Assembly: GCA_003105015.1 (NCBI GenBank) | Contig: PQAF01000047.1 | Coordinates: forward strand, 17,019 to 81,018 | Length of the DNA stretch: 64,000 nt | Direction of reading: 5' to 3' | Source: Rhodocyclales bacterium | GTDB lineage: Bacteria > Pseudomonadota > Gammaproteobacteria > Burkholderiales > Rhodocyclaceae | Shown: positions 44,247 through 52,832 of the stretch, piece by piece | Position numbering within the stretch: the stretch's first letter is position 1 | How the letters are laid out: each line of letters opens with the position of its first letter | Position numbers and translations under genes: made by a program | Notes under the pieces: generated by a model | What the model saw: the letters and a program-made list of their open reading frames with translations, nothing else | What the model was told of the DNA's origin: nothing | Databases searched by the model: none

Positions 44247-45491
44247 TCAACGTGCCAAATGCTCGTCGAGCGGCCACAACTGGTGCGCATCGAGCATCAG
44301 GCGGTAGCGCGCCTCGGCGGCGTCCAGCTGAGCCGTCGCTGCGGCCAGCCTGCCCTCGACGGCGAGGCGGCGGGCGTTCAGCGTGTCGTTGAGGCCGGCC
44401 TCGCCGAGCGCGTAGGCGCGAGCGATCAGCTCGGCGTTGCGCTCCATCGCCTGCGCCGCCTCCCGGGCCTTGCGCCAGCCTTCGTAGGCGGCCGTGGCGC
44501 CGGCATGCGCGGCGGAAATTTCGGCGTTCAGGCGGCGCAGCAGCGCCGCCTCCTTCTGCACCGCCATGTCGAACTGCGCGCGCGCGCCATCGGTGGCGGC
44601 CGAGCGCGCGCGGCCCGGCAGCGGAAAGCTCAGATAGACGCCGGTCACCCGTTCGTGGCCGCCCGACTCGGAAGCATGGCGCACGCCCACCGTGGGATCG
44701 GGCAGTTCCTCGGCCTGGCTGCGCGCCACCAAGGTCTGCCGGCGCTTCGACTCGGCGCGCACGGCGGCCAGCTCGTGGTTGTGTTCGAGGATGCGCTCGC
44801 GCCAGTACTCCAGCGTCTGGCCGACCGGCGCCGGCACGCTCTGGACCGGCTTTTCCGGCAGGACGATGCCGGGATAGTGCTGCGTCAGTTCGGCGGCGGC
44901 GACGGAAGTCCGCATCCCGGCCTGCAGCGCCGCCGCTTCGGCCTGGGCCGCCGCGGCCTCGGCCAGCGTCTGCTCGAGCCGCGGCGCGTCGCCGGCGCGC
45001 ACGCGCCGCGCGGCCACCTCGCCCTGCCGCCGCAGCAGGGACACCTGGCTGTTCCACTCGTCGGACTGCACGCGCGCCTTCAACCAGCCGAACCAGGCGC
45101 GCAACAGTCCGCGCGCCGTCTCGTGCAGGGCGTCGCCGAGCGAGGACTGCGCCTGCGCGACGCCGAGGCTGCCGAGTTCGCCGTCGAGGCGCGCCTTGCC
45201 CGGCAGGCGGATCGGCCGCTCGACGGCGACATCCCATTCGTTGAGGTGGCGCGATGCCTCGGTGCGGCGCCGCGCGGTGCCCAGGCTCACGCTGAACTCG
45301 TGCTCGCCCGCTTCGAGGCGGTCTCGGTTCGACTCCTCGTAGCGCACGCCCGACTTCGCCGCCAGCACGTCGGGATGGGTGGCGAGGACGCTCGCCACGA
45401 CTGCACGCGGCGGCAGGTCGGGGGCGTCGTCGGGCGGCGCGGCAACGGCAAGCGCCGGCAGCAGCAGAATGACGTAGGGCAGGGTTTTCAT
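44247..45491 (-). CDS. Outer-membrane efflux protein (TolC/CzcC family)
   Basis: A 414-residue outer-membrane channel protein with a signal peptide (KTLPYVILLLPALAVAAPP), followed by the duplicated long-helix OEP repeats (LLRAWFGWLKARVQSDEW...; AYALGEAGLNDTLNARRLAVEGRLAAATAQLDAAEARYRL). It supplies the exit duct for the RND pump encoded upstream. The start overlaps the DUF3240 stop. It is the last gene of the four-gene operon. An AT-rich region follows, without a strong terminator. Confidence 0.88.
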   Translation of the reverse strand: MKTLPYVILLLPALAVAAPPDDAPDLPPRAVVASVLATHPDVLAAKSGVRYEESNRDRLEAGEHEFSVSLGTARRRTEASRHLNEWDVAVERPIRLPGKARLDGELGSLGVAQAQSSLGDALHETARGLLRAWFGWLKARVQSDEWNSQVSLLRRQGEVAARRVRAGDAPRLEQTLAEAAAAQAEAAALQAGMRTSVAAAELTQHYPGIVLPEKPVQSVPAPVGQTLEYWRERILEHNHELAAVRAESKRRQTLVARSQAEELPDPTVGVRHASESGGHERVTGVYLSFPLPGRARSAATDGARAQFDMAVQKEAALLRRLNAEISAAHAGATAAYEGWRKAREAAQAMERNAELIARAYALGEAGLNDTLNARRLAVEGRLAAATAQLDAAEARYRLMLDAHQLWPLDEHLAR

Positions 45492-45799
45492 GCGAACCTC
45501 CCGAACTCGATCAGGGGCACCAGCCAGTAGGCGATTTCCGGGTTGGGCAGGGTCTCCTTCAGGTGCGCCAGCAGCGCCTGCGCATCCTCCCGGTTCATGA
45601 CGATCTGCACCTGCACGCGGCGCGAGCGCCCGCGCACCTGCTCGGCCGAGCCGTGCAGGCGCACCGCCTGTCCCTGACCCTCGACCCGCGTGTTGGTGAA
45701 GCCGGTCACCCATTCCGGATGCTCGAGCAGATGGTCGACCAGGTCTTCCTCGAGGGAAACCGGGAAGACCAGGGTCAGGACGCAATCCCGTGGTTTCAT
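45488..45799 (-). CDS. DUF3240 protein (small P-II-like protein of metal-efflux operons)
   Basis: A 103-residue cytoplasmic protein beginning MKPRDCVLTLVFPVSLEEDLVDHLLEHPEWVTGF, which identifies DUF3240, a ferredoxin-like/P-II-like fold repeatedly found between RND pump genes and outer-membrane factor genes. Its role is unknown; metal or nucleotide sensing by the pump is possible. Both ends overlap neighbouring genes by 4 bp, giving tight translational coupling. Confidence 0.85.
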   Translation of the reverse strand: MKPRDCVLTLVFPVSLEEDLVDHLLEHPEWVTGFTNTRVEGQGQAVRLHGSAEQVRGRSRRVQVQIVMNREDAQALLAHLKETLPNPEIAYWLVPLIEFGRFA

Positions 45800-48700
45800 T
45801 TCACGCCCTCCTGCGGCGCGATGCCGAAGCGCCGGTAAAGGATCGGCAGGATGATGAGCGTCAGCAGCGTGGCGCTGACCAGTCCGCCGATGACGACGAT
45901 GGCCAGCGGCTTCTGGATCTCCGAGCCGGGCCCGCTGGCGAACAGCAGCGGCACCAGGCCGAAGGCGGCGATGCTCGCCGTCATCAGCACCGGCCGCAGC
46001 CGCCGCTTCGCCCCTTCGACGACGATCTCCTCGACCGCCATGCCCTGCGCGTGCAGCTGGTTGAAGTAGGTGACCATGACGACGCCGTTGAGGACCGCGA
46101 TGCCGAGCAGCGCGATGAAGCCGACCGAGGCCGGCACCGACAGGTACTCGCCGGCCAGCCACATCGCCAGCACGCCGCCGATCATGGCAAAGGGAATGTT
46201 GCTGATGACGAGCAGCGCCTGGCGCAGCGAGCCGAAGGTGGCGAACAGCAGCAGGAAGATCAGCGCCAGCGCCACCGGCACCACCACCGCCAGGCGCGCC
46301 GCGGCGCGCTGCTGGTTCTCGAACTGGCCGCCCCACGTCGTGCTGTAGCCGCTGGCGAAAGTCAGTTTCTCCGCCACGGCGCGCTTCGCCTCGTCGACGA
46401 AGCCGACCAGGTCGCGGTCGCGCACGTTGGCCGAGACGACGACCATCTTCGCCGCGTTCTCATGGTCGACCTTCACCGGGCCGTCGACGCGGACCAGTTT
46501 CGCCACCGCCGTCAGCGGCACGCTGCGGCCGTCGGCCAGGGTCAGGCTGAGGCCGTTGAACATCGCCGGCGACATGCGCTCGCGCTCGCCGCCGCGCAGC
46601 AGCAGCGGCGTGCGCCGGTTGCCCTCCAGCACCACGCCCAGCACGCGGCCCTCGACCTGGGTGCGCAGCGCGTTCTGCACCTCGTCGACATTGAAGCCGA
46701 GGCGTCCGGCGGCGAGGCGGTCGATCTCGATGCGGTAGTACTGCAGGCCCTCGTTCTTCACCGTGAACACGTCCTCGGCGCCGCGGATCGGCTTCAGCGT
46801 GTCGACCACCTGCTGCGCCAGCCGGTTGAGCGTGGCGAGGTCGGGGCCGAAGATCTTGATCGCGACGTCGCCGCGCACGCCGACGATCATCTCGGAGACG
46901 CGCATCTCGATCGGCTGGGTGAAGCTGTAGGCCACCCCGGGGAAGTCGGCCAGCACCTGGCGCAGCTCGTCCATCAGCCAGGCCTTGTCCGGTTCGCGCC
47001 ATTCGTCCTTCGGCTTGAGCACCAGAAAAGTGTCGGTCTGGTTGAGGCCCATCGGGTCCAGCCCCAGCTCGTCGGAGCCGACGCGCGCGACGATGCGCTG
47101 CACTTCCGGCACGCGCTCGAGGATCGCCTTCTGGATGCGCAGGTCGGTCGCCACGCTCGCCTCCAGGTTGATCGACGGCAGTTTCTCGACGCCGACGATG
47201 AGGTCGCCCTCGTCCATGGTCGGCATGAAGGTCTTGCCGACCTGGGTGTAGATGAGGGCGGTGACGGCCAGCGCGGCGACGGCGCCGATCGCCACCTGCC
47301 GCGTGTGGCGCAGCGCCCACTCCAGCAGCGGCACGTAGAGGCGCAGCGACTGGCGCACCAGCCACGGCTCGCCGTGGCCGGCCTCGCGGATCAGGAAGGA
47401 GGCGAGCACCGGGATCACCGTCAGCGACAGCAGCAGCGAGCCGGACAGCGCGAAGATGATCGACAGCGCCACCGGGACGAACAGCTTGCCCTCCAGCCCC
47501 TGCAGCGTCACCAGCGGCAGGAAGACGATGACGATGATCGTGATGCCCGAGGCCACCGGCAGGGTCACTTCGCGCACGGCGCGGTAGACGACGTGCAGGC
47601 GCGGCAGGCGGTTCGCCGTTTTTTCCTGTTCATGCGCCAGGTGCGTGACGATGTTTTCGACCACCACCACCGCCGCGTCGACCAGCATGCCGATGGCGAT
47701 CGCCAGCCCGCCCAGGCTCATCAGGTTGGCCGACATGCCGAACTGGCGCATCAGGATGAAGGTCACCAGCGCCGCCAGCGGCAGGGTCAGCGCCACCACC
47801 AGGGCGGCGCGCAGGTTGCCGAGGAACAGCACCAGCAGCACGACCACCAGCACGATGGCTTCGAGCAGGGCCCGCGACACCGTGCCGACGGCCCGCTCGA
47901 CCAGGCTGCCGCGGTCGTAGAAGACCTGCGTCGTCACGCCCTCCGGCAGGGTCGGCGCGAGTTCGGCCAGCTTGGCGCGCACGCCGTCCACCACCTGCTG
48001 CGCGTTGGCGCCGCGCAGGCCGAGCACCAGGCCCTGCACCGCCTCGCCCTGGCCGGCCGCGCCGCTCTGCGTGACGGCGCCGTAGCGGGTGAGGTGGCCG
48101 ATGCGCACCGCGGCGACGTCGCCCACCCGCACCGGCGTGCCCTCGCGGCTGGAGACCACCACCGCGCGCACGTCGTCCAGATTGCGGATGGCGCCTTCGG
48201 CGCGCACGACCAGCGACTCCTCGCCCTCGGACAGGCGGCCGGCGCCGTCGTTGCGGTTGTTCGCCTCCAGCGCCTGCTGCAGCGCGTCCAGCGTCACGCC
48301 GCGCGCGGCCAGGGCGGCGTTGTCCGGCACCACCTCGAAGCTGCGCACCTCGCCGCCGAGCGCGTTCACGTCGGCCACGCCGGGCAGGGTGCGCAGCGCC
48401 GGCCGGATCACCCAATCGAGCAGGCCGCGGCGCTCCTGCAGGGTCAGCTCGCCGCCGTCGATGGTGAACATGAACATCTCGCCGAGCGGCGTGGTGATCG
48501 GCGCCAGGCCACCGTCGGCGCCGGGCGGCAGGTCGCGCAGGATGCCGTTGAGGCGCTCGGTCACCTGGCTGCGCGCCCAGTAGATGTCGGTGCCGTCCTC
48601 GAAGTCGATGGTGATGTCGGCGATGGCGTATTTCGACACCGAGCGCAGGATCTTCTTGTTCGGGATGCCGAGCAGCTCCAGCTCGATCGGCGTGGTGATG

Positions 48701-48891
48701 CGCGCCTCGACCTCCTCCGGCGTCATGCCGGGGGCCTTCATGATGATCTTCACCTGGGTCGACGAGACGTCGGGAAAGGCGTCGATCGGCAGGCCGTTGA
48801 AGGCGACCGTGCCGGCGCCGACCAGCGCCAGGGTGGCGATGACGACCAGCAGCCTCTGCGTGAGGCTGAACTCGACCAGCCGCTCGAGCAT
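45796..48891 (-). CDS. Heavy-metal RND efflux pump, inner-membrane subunit (CzcA/CusA family)
   Basis: A 1031-residue HME-type RND transporter: the usual N-terminal LVEFSLTQRLLVVIATLALVGAGTVAF helix, two large periplasmic loops and the helix-4 motif IAIGMLVDAAVVVVENIVTHL. The DAAVVVVEN version lies between the classical divalent (DGAVVIVEN) and monovalent (DAAIVMIEN) types, so the metal cannot be assigned. Full family length. The ATG overlaps the stop of the adaptor gene (ATGA). Confidence 0.92.
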   Translation of the reverse strand: MLERLVEFSLTQRLLVVIATLALVGAGTVAFNGLPIDAFPDVSSTQVKIIMKAPGMTPEEVEARITTPIELELLGIPNKKILRSVSKYAIADITIDFEDGTDIYWARSQVTERLNGILRDLPPGADGGLAPITTPLGEMFMFTIDGGELTLQERRGLLDWVIRPALRTLPGVADVNALGGEVRSFEVVPDNAALAARGVTLDALQQALEANNRNDGAGRLSEGEESLVVRAEGAIRNLDDVRAVVVSSREGTPVRVGDVAAVRIGHLTRYGAVTQSGAAGQGEAVQGLVLGLRGANAQQVVDGVRAKLAELAPTLPEGVTTQVFYDRGSLVERAVGTVSRALLEAIVLVVVLLVLFLGNLRAALVVALTLPLAALVTFILMRQFGMSANLMSLGGLAIAIGMLVDAAVVVVENIVTHLAHEQEKTANRLPRLHVVYRAVREVTLPVASGITIIVIVFLPLVTLQGLEGKLFVPVALSIIFALSGSLLLSLTVIPVLASFLIREAGHGEPWLVRQSLRLYVPLLEWALRHTRQVAIGAVAALAVTALIYTQVGKTFMPTMDEGDLIVGVEKLPSINLEASVATDLRIQKAILERVPEVQRIVARVGSDELGLDPMGLNQTDTFLVLKPKDEWREPDKAWLMDELRQVLADFPGVAYSFTQPIEMRVSEMIVGVRGDVAIKIFGPDLATLNRLAQQVVDTLKPIRGAEDVFTVKNEGLQYYRIEIDRLAAGRLGFNVDEVQNALRTQVEGRVLGVVLEGNRRTPLLLRGGERERMSPAMFNGLSLTLADGRSVPLTAVAKLVRVDGPVKVDHENAAKMVVVSANVRDRDLVGFVDEAKRAVAEKLTFASGYSTTWGGQFENQQRAAARLAVVVPVALALIFLLLFATFGSLRQALLVISNIPFAMIGGVLAMWLAGEYLSVPASVGFIALLGIAVLNGVVMVTYFNQLHAQGMAVEEIVVEGAKRRLRPVLMTASIAAFGLVPLLFASGPGSEIQKPLAIVVIGGLVSATLLTLIILPILYRRFGIAPQEGVK

Positions 48892-50003
48892 CACTCGCCC
48901 CCGATGCCCATCAGCGCCGCCTTCAGCGCCGACACGCCGCGCACGGCGATGCGCTCGTCGCCCTTCAACTCGCCGCGCACGCTGCTTGCCTGCGCGCCTT
49001 CGGCGACGAGATCGACCGGCACGGCGCGGAAGCCCTGCGCCGTCTGCACGAAGACGAGGACGCGGCCCTGCAGCCGCGCCAGGGCGGTGTTGGGCACGCT
49101 CCACTGCCCGCCCGGACGGCCGTTGCGCACGGCGCTGACAACAGTCGCCTCGACATACTGGCCGGGATGCAGTCGCTCGGCGCCGCGCGCGATCTCGGCG
49201 CGCACCAGCACCGTCTGGCTGCCGCCGACGCCGTGGCCGACCGTCAGCACCCTGCCCGCGGCCTGCTGGGCCGGCAGCGTCACCTGATCGCCCTCTGCGA
49301 CCATGCCCTGGCGGGCGATCGGCAGCTGGATGTCCAGCCAGAGCGGGTCGAGCTTCGCCACCTTGAAAATCGGCGAGGCGGCTTCCAGGCGCTGGCCGGC
49401 ATTGGCCATCTGCTCCAGCACCACGCCATCGATCGGCGAGACGATCTCGACGGCGCTGCCCAGGCCGCTGCCCGACTGCAGGCGGGCGATCGCCGCCTCG
49501 CTCATGCCGGCCAGGCGCAGCACCTGGCGCCGCTCGCTGTAGGCGGCGGCCAGCTCGGCATGCTGGCTGCGGGTGGCGCGGTAGCGGCTCTCGGCGATGA
49601 TGCCTTCCCCGAACAGCTTCTCGTCGCGCGCCAGGTTGTCCCTGGCCAGGCGCAGCTGGCTGGCGGCCTGCAGGTAGGCGCGCTGCATCTCGACCACGGC
49701 CGGCCCCTGCAGACGCGCCAGCACCTGCCCTTTCTTGATGTGCTCGCCGGCAGTGGCCAGCATCCGCTCGACCAGCACCGGGATCGGCGCGCTCAGCACG
49801 TGCAGCTGGTTGTTCGGCACGACCACCTGCGCCGGCAGGCCGGGCAACTCGCCGGCGCGCTGCGACGCGAGCGGCGCCGTCTCGATGCCGAGGGATTTCG
49901 CCTGGGCCGCCGTGACCGGCACCTCCTCGGCCGCGCGCAGGGACGCTGAGACAAGGGTAGCCAGCAATGCGAACAGAACGAGTCTTTTGCGATGAGGTTT
50001 CAT
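48891..50003 (-). CDS. RND efflux membrane-fusion protein (CzcB/CusB family)
   Basis: A 370-residue periplasmic adaptor: signal peptide (PHRKRLVLFALLATLVSASLRAAEE), a barrel-sandwich/lipoyl region with ERMLATAGEHIKKGQVLARLQGPAVVEMQRAYLQA, an alpha-hairpin, and a C-terminal beta-barrel. I chose the ATG at 50003 over an upstream in-frame ATG (50039) because the signal peptide then begins normally. It is the first gene of the B-A-DUF3240-C operon. A TTAAC/TTAAG tandem box lies 68-84 bp upstream. Confidence 0.88.
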   Translation of the reverse strand: MKPHRKRLVLFALLATLVSASLRAAEEVPVTAAQAKSLGIETAPLASQRAGELPGLPAQVVVPNNQLHVLSAPIPVLVERMLATAGEHIKKGQVLARLQGPAVVEMQRAYLQAASQLRLARDNLARDEKLFGEGIIAESRYRATRSQHAELAAAYSERRQVLRLAGMSEAAIARLQSGSGLGSAVEIVSPIDGVVLEQMANAGQRLEAASPIFKVAKLDPLWLDIQLPIARQGMVAEGDQVTLPAQQAAGRVLTVGHGVGGSQTVLVRAEIARGAERLHPGQYVEATVVSAVRNGRPGGQWSVPNTALARLQGRVLVFVQTAQGFRAVPVDLVAEGAQASSVRGELKGDERIAVRGVSALKAALMGIGGE

Positions 50004-50070
50004 GGAGCCAGCGTAAAACAAACGGGAGAGTACCGCCACAAGTATCGTGGGGCATTCTCCCGCCGGCGAC

Positions 50071-50087
50071 TTAACGGAGCCTTAAGG
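50071..50087 (-). promoter_or_regulatory. Tandem CTTAAG-N5-GTTAAG-type box upstream of the efflux operon
   Basis: On the plus strand, TTAACG and TTAAGG start 11 bp apart. On the minus strand this reads CTTAAG-GCTCC-GTTAAG, the classical PmrA-like spacing. It is placed to control the efflux operon, and is a relative of the boxes at 23825 and 25902. Confidence 0.45.
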
Positions 50088-50107
50088 GTGCCGAAGGCGC
50101 CCGAACA

Positions 50108-50575
50108 CTACTTTTTGGCCGTTTTGCCGACCTTGATCTGGTAGATGCCGTGGCAGGCGTTGCACTTCTGCAGCAGGTCGTTCATCTGCGTCAGGGTGTG
50201 CTTGGGGTCGGCGAGGGATTCCGCGTCGAGGGCCATCAGGTCGAAGATGGTGTGCACGTTGCCGGCGAGCACCTTGAATTCATCCGGCAGCTTGGCCACC
50301 GTCTTCGGCGGGATCTCGTTGGCGGCGCCGCTGCCCATGGTGCGGGCGGCGCGGGCGATCTCCTTCATGTCCTCGCGCGTCAGGGCGTCGGTGATGGTCT
50401 GCAGGACGGCGAGGAAATTGCGCATCTCCTCGAGGACGATGTGGCGTTCCTCGTCGAGCAGGACCAGCGGCGCGCGCTGGTCGACCGATTTGACCGGTCC
50501 GGCGGCCGGCACGCTGCCGGCGAAAAGCAGTGCGCCGAGCGCAGCCGCGATGATGTGCGTGTATTTGGCGTTCAT
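50108..50575 (-). CDS. Periplasmic monohaem c-type cytochrome (cytochrome c'-like)
   Basis: A 155-residue exported protein: signal peptide (NAKYTHIIAAALGALLFAGSVPA), then a helical domain with the single haem motif CNACHGIYQIK at the extreme C-terminus, the layout of class II (four-helix) cytochromes. It is the last gene of the sox-containing operon, 24 bp after soxZ. It is a plausible electron acceptor for SoxXA-bound thiosulfate oxidation or for the FccB-like protein. That pairing is inferred from position. Confidence 0.82.
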   Translation of the reverse strand: MNAKYTHIIAAALGALLFAGSVPAAGPVKSVDQRAPLVLLDEERHIVLEEMRNFLAVLQTITDALTREDMKEIARAARTMGSGAANEIPPKTVAKLPDEFKVLAGNVHTIFDLMALDAESLADPKHTLTQMNDLLQKCNACHGIYQIKVGKTAKK

Positions 50576-50599
50576 GGGTGATTTGGCTCGAGTGTGGTG

Positions 50600-50914
50600 T
50601 CAGGCGATCGTCGCCTCGCTGCGGGACTTCTCGCCCTTGTTGTCCTCCCAGGCGACGACCAGCTTGTCGCCGGGCTTGGCGCCCTTGACGCGGAAGCCGA
50701 ACACCGGGTTCTTCGAAATCGCCGGGCCGCACTGCATGTCCAGCACCGGCTTGTCGTTCAGGGTGGCCAGGACGTGCTGGATGTAGTGGGCGGGGTAGGC
50801 CTGGCCGCTGCGCGGATCCTTGCGCTGGCCGGTCTCCATCGGATGGATCATCAGCACGAATATCTGCGCGGCGCCGTCCACCATCTTGGTACGGATTTTC
50901 ATGGGTTCTGCCAT
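50600..50914 (-). CDS. soxZ: Thiosulfate oxidation carrier protein SoxZ
   Basis: A 104-residue partner of SoxY, with no signal peptide of its own, exported with SoxY. Recognisable family blocks: PMKIRTKMVDGAAQIFVLMIHPMETGQRKD, PAHYIQHVLATLNDKPVL and KGAKPGDKLVVAWEDNKGE. SoxYZ carries sulfur intermediates in the periplasm. It lies 19 bp after soxY. Full length (family ~105). Confidence 0.96.
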   Translation of the reverse strand: MAEPMKIRTKMVDGAAQIFVLMIHPMETGQRKDPRSGQAYPAHYIQHVLATLNDKPVLDMQCGPAISKNPVFGFRVKGAKPGDKLVVAWEDNKGEKSRSEATIA

Positions 50915-50933
50915 TTTCGTTTCCTCTCTTGCC

Positions 50934-51419
50934 TCAGCCGCCGCAGCCGCCGATGGTGACCTTGATCTCGCGGCTGGCGATGTAGTGCTTGCCGCCGGCC
51001 TTCACCACCACCTTGACGACGGAGGTCTGGCCCATCTTGAAGCGGGTGTTGAGGTAGCCCTCCGTGCCGTTGGCGAGCACGGCATGCGCCATCAGCGGGA
51101 AGGGGTTCTTCTCCGCCAGCAGGGCGATGGATTCCGCCCCGGCCATGCGGCAGCTCACCTCGATCGGGATCACCGCGCCGTTCTCCGCCACCTCCGGCGC
51201 CTTGATGTGGATGTCGGCGCTTTCCGCCGCGCCTTCCGCGCCGATGTGCTTCAGGGCATCGGCCAGGGTCTTCGACTCGAAGGCCGCCTTGTTCCAGTCC
51301 GCCGCGTGCGCCAGGCTCGGCCGCAGCACGCCTGCCGCGAGGGCGCAGGCGAGCACGCCGCCGGCACCGCCGCCTTTCAATATCAACCTGCGTAAATGAT
51401 TCACTCTTGCTTGCTCCAT
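50934..51419 (-). CDS. soxY: Thiosulfate oxidation carrier protein SoxY
   Basis: A 161-residue protein with an N-terminal signal of twin-arginine type (NHLRRLILKGGGAGGVLACAL), a beta-sandwich domain and the essential C-terminal GGCGG tail, whose Cys forms the thiosulfonate/persulfide swinging arm. The start MEQARVNHL fits the signal. It sits 12 bp after soxA. Confidence 0.97.
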   Translation of the reverse strand: MEQARVNHLRRLILKGGGAGGVLACALAAGVLRPSLAHAADWNKAAFESKTLADALKHIGAEGAAESADIHIKAPEVAENGAVIPIEVSCRMAGAESIALLAEKNPFPLMAHAVLANGTEGYLNTRFKMGQTSVVKVVVKAGGKHYIASREIKVTIGGCGG

Positions 51420-51431
51420 AAAAGTCCCCGG

Positions 51432-52343
51432 CTAACGTGCCGAGGGAACCGAGACCGGATATCCGTTGGACAGCACGGTCACAAAGACTTCGAGGTCGGC
51501 GTAGGCCGGATCGCCCGGCTTCAGCCCCTGGGTGCGCATCTGGCCGTGGCAGCGCGCGAAGCGCTCCTGGATCGACTCCAGCGCGCCGACCGGTGTGCGG
51601 TAGGTCGGGTAGTGCGCCGCGTCGCCGAACGGCGTCGTCGGCGTCTCGCCGCGCAGCTTGTGGCCCATGATGCTGCCGGGCACGTGGCAGGAGGCGCAGG
51701 CGAAGTTGAGCTGGCCGGTCTTGCGGTAGAAGAGTTCCTCGCCGCGGCGGTAGGCTTCCATCACGTTCTCGTCGGACAGGTCGACCTTGATCGGCATGCC
51801 GGCGCTGAGCGACTTGAAGTACACCGAGATCCTGGTGTTGGGCGGCTTGCCCTGGGACAGGTCCTCCTTCAGCACGCTCTTCGCGCAATGCTCGATGCGC
51901 GCCTCCACCGTGACGATGCGGCCAAGCGCCTCGTCGAACTTCGGATAGGCCGCCGCCTTGCCCTTGAGGTCCGCCGAGCCTTCGCCCAGGCAGGTGAGGA
52001 AAGCGGGATTGCGCGCGGCGAGCTTCTTCACCAGCGCCTGGCCCTCGTCGACGGCGAGGTGGCCCGGATGAAGGTCGATGCGGTCGAGGTCCATGTGCTT
52101 CCAGTTGAGCTTCCACACCTCGGCCGGCTTGTCGGCCAGGCCGGCGTGGCGCTGGAGCGCCGCCTCGTCGCGCCAGTACTGGATGGTGTCGCTGAAGCCG
52201 ACGTCGCCCTCGACGCCCTTGAAGGGATCGATCTGCGCGTCCGGATAACGTTCCCGATAGGTCCCGTCGCCGAGGACGGCGCAGCCTGCCGCCAGGCCGA
52301 GGACGAGCGCCGACAACAGGATGGTGCGCTTGCGTTCGAACAT
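51432..52343 (-). CDS. soxA: SoxA, monohaem-type c cytochrome subunit of L-cysteine S-thiosulfotransferase
   Basis: A 303-residue exported cytochrome. The N-terminus carries a lipobox-like LGLAAGCAVLG. A Cys pair (FLTCLGEGS, IEHCAKSV) occupies the lost first-haem region and would form a disulfide. The single haem motif CASCHVPGS follows, then RFARCHGQ, giving the axial/active-site Cys. This is the monohaem SoxA layout. With SoxX it conjugates thiosulfate to SoxY. The ATG at 52343 is preferred, with AAGGGA upstream. Confidence 0.95.
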   Translation of the reverse strand: MFERKRTILLSALVLGLAAGCAVLGDGTYRERYPDAQIDPFKGVEGDVGFSDTIQYWRDEAALQRHAGLADKPAEVWKLNWKHMDLDRIDLHPGHLAVDEGQALVKKLAARNPAFLTCLGEGSADLKGKAAAYPKFDEALGRIVTVEARIEHCAKSVLKEDLSQGKPPNTRISVYFKSLSAGMPIKVDLSDENVMEAYRRGEELFYRKTGQLNFACASCHVPGSIMGHKLRGETPTTPFGDAAHYPTYRTPVGALESIQERFARCHGQMRTQGLKPGDPAYADLEVFVTVLSNGYPVSVPSAR

Positions 52344-52353
52344 CGCGGGTCCC

Positions 52354-52821
52354 TTATTTCGATGAGAGCAGGAAGGCGACGACGTCGCGCAGTTCCTGGT
52401 CGGTGAGGATTTCATTGGTGCCGAAGGGCGGCATCAGGGTCTCGGGGTTGACCGTGCGCATGTCCCAGACCATGGCGTAGGCCTCGGCCGCGCTGCGGCC
52501 GGTGCTGCTGAAGTGGCTGAGGTCGGGCCCGCGCGAGCCCGGCTGGCTGCCGCCCGGCATGACGTGGCAGGCCAGGCAGTTGCCGCGGTTGCGCGCCTGG
52601 GCGATCTGCTTGCCCTTCGCGGCATTGCCGTTGAGCGGACCCACGAGGTCCTTCTTCTCCGGCTTGCGTGTGGCGAGCTTGCCGCAGGGCAGGCTGTAGC
52701 TCAGGCAGGGATAGGCAGCGTAGCCGGGCGCTGCCTGGGGGGCCGCCGCCCCCTGGGCGGCGGCCGTCCCGGCAAAAGTCAGTCCCTGCAGGACGGCGGC
52801 GAACAGAACGAATCGCTTCAT
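52354..52821 (-). CDS. soxX: SoxX, c-type cytochrome subunit of L-cysteine S-thiosulfotransferase
   Basis: A 155-residue protein with a signal peptide (KRFVLFAAVLQGLTFAGTAAAQ), haem motif CLACHVMPGG (~85) and axial Met in TLMPPFG (~132). It ends LRDVVAFLLSSK, the normal SoxX end. A second Cys pair before the haem (YPCLSYSLPCGK) is also present. It partners SoxA, starting 10 bp downstream. The recurrent GGGACTGACTTT motif lies in its signal-peptide codons. Confidence 0.95.
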   Translation of the reverse strand: MKRFVLFAAVLQGLTFAGTAAAQGAAAPQAAPGYAAYPCLSYSLPCGKLATRKPEKKDLVGPLNGNAAKGKQIAQARNRGNCLACHVMPGGSQPGSRGPDLSHFSSTGRSAAEAYAMVWDMRTVNPETLMPPFGTNEILTDQELRDVVAFLLSSK

Positions 52822-52832
52822 GCCTTGCCCGT

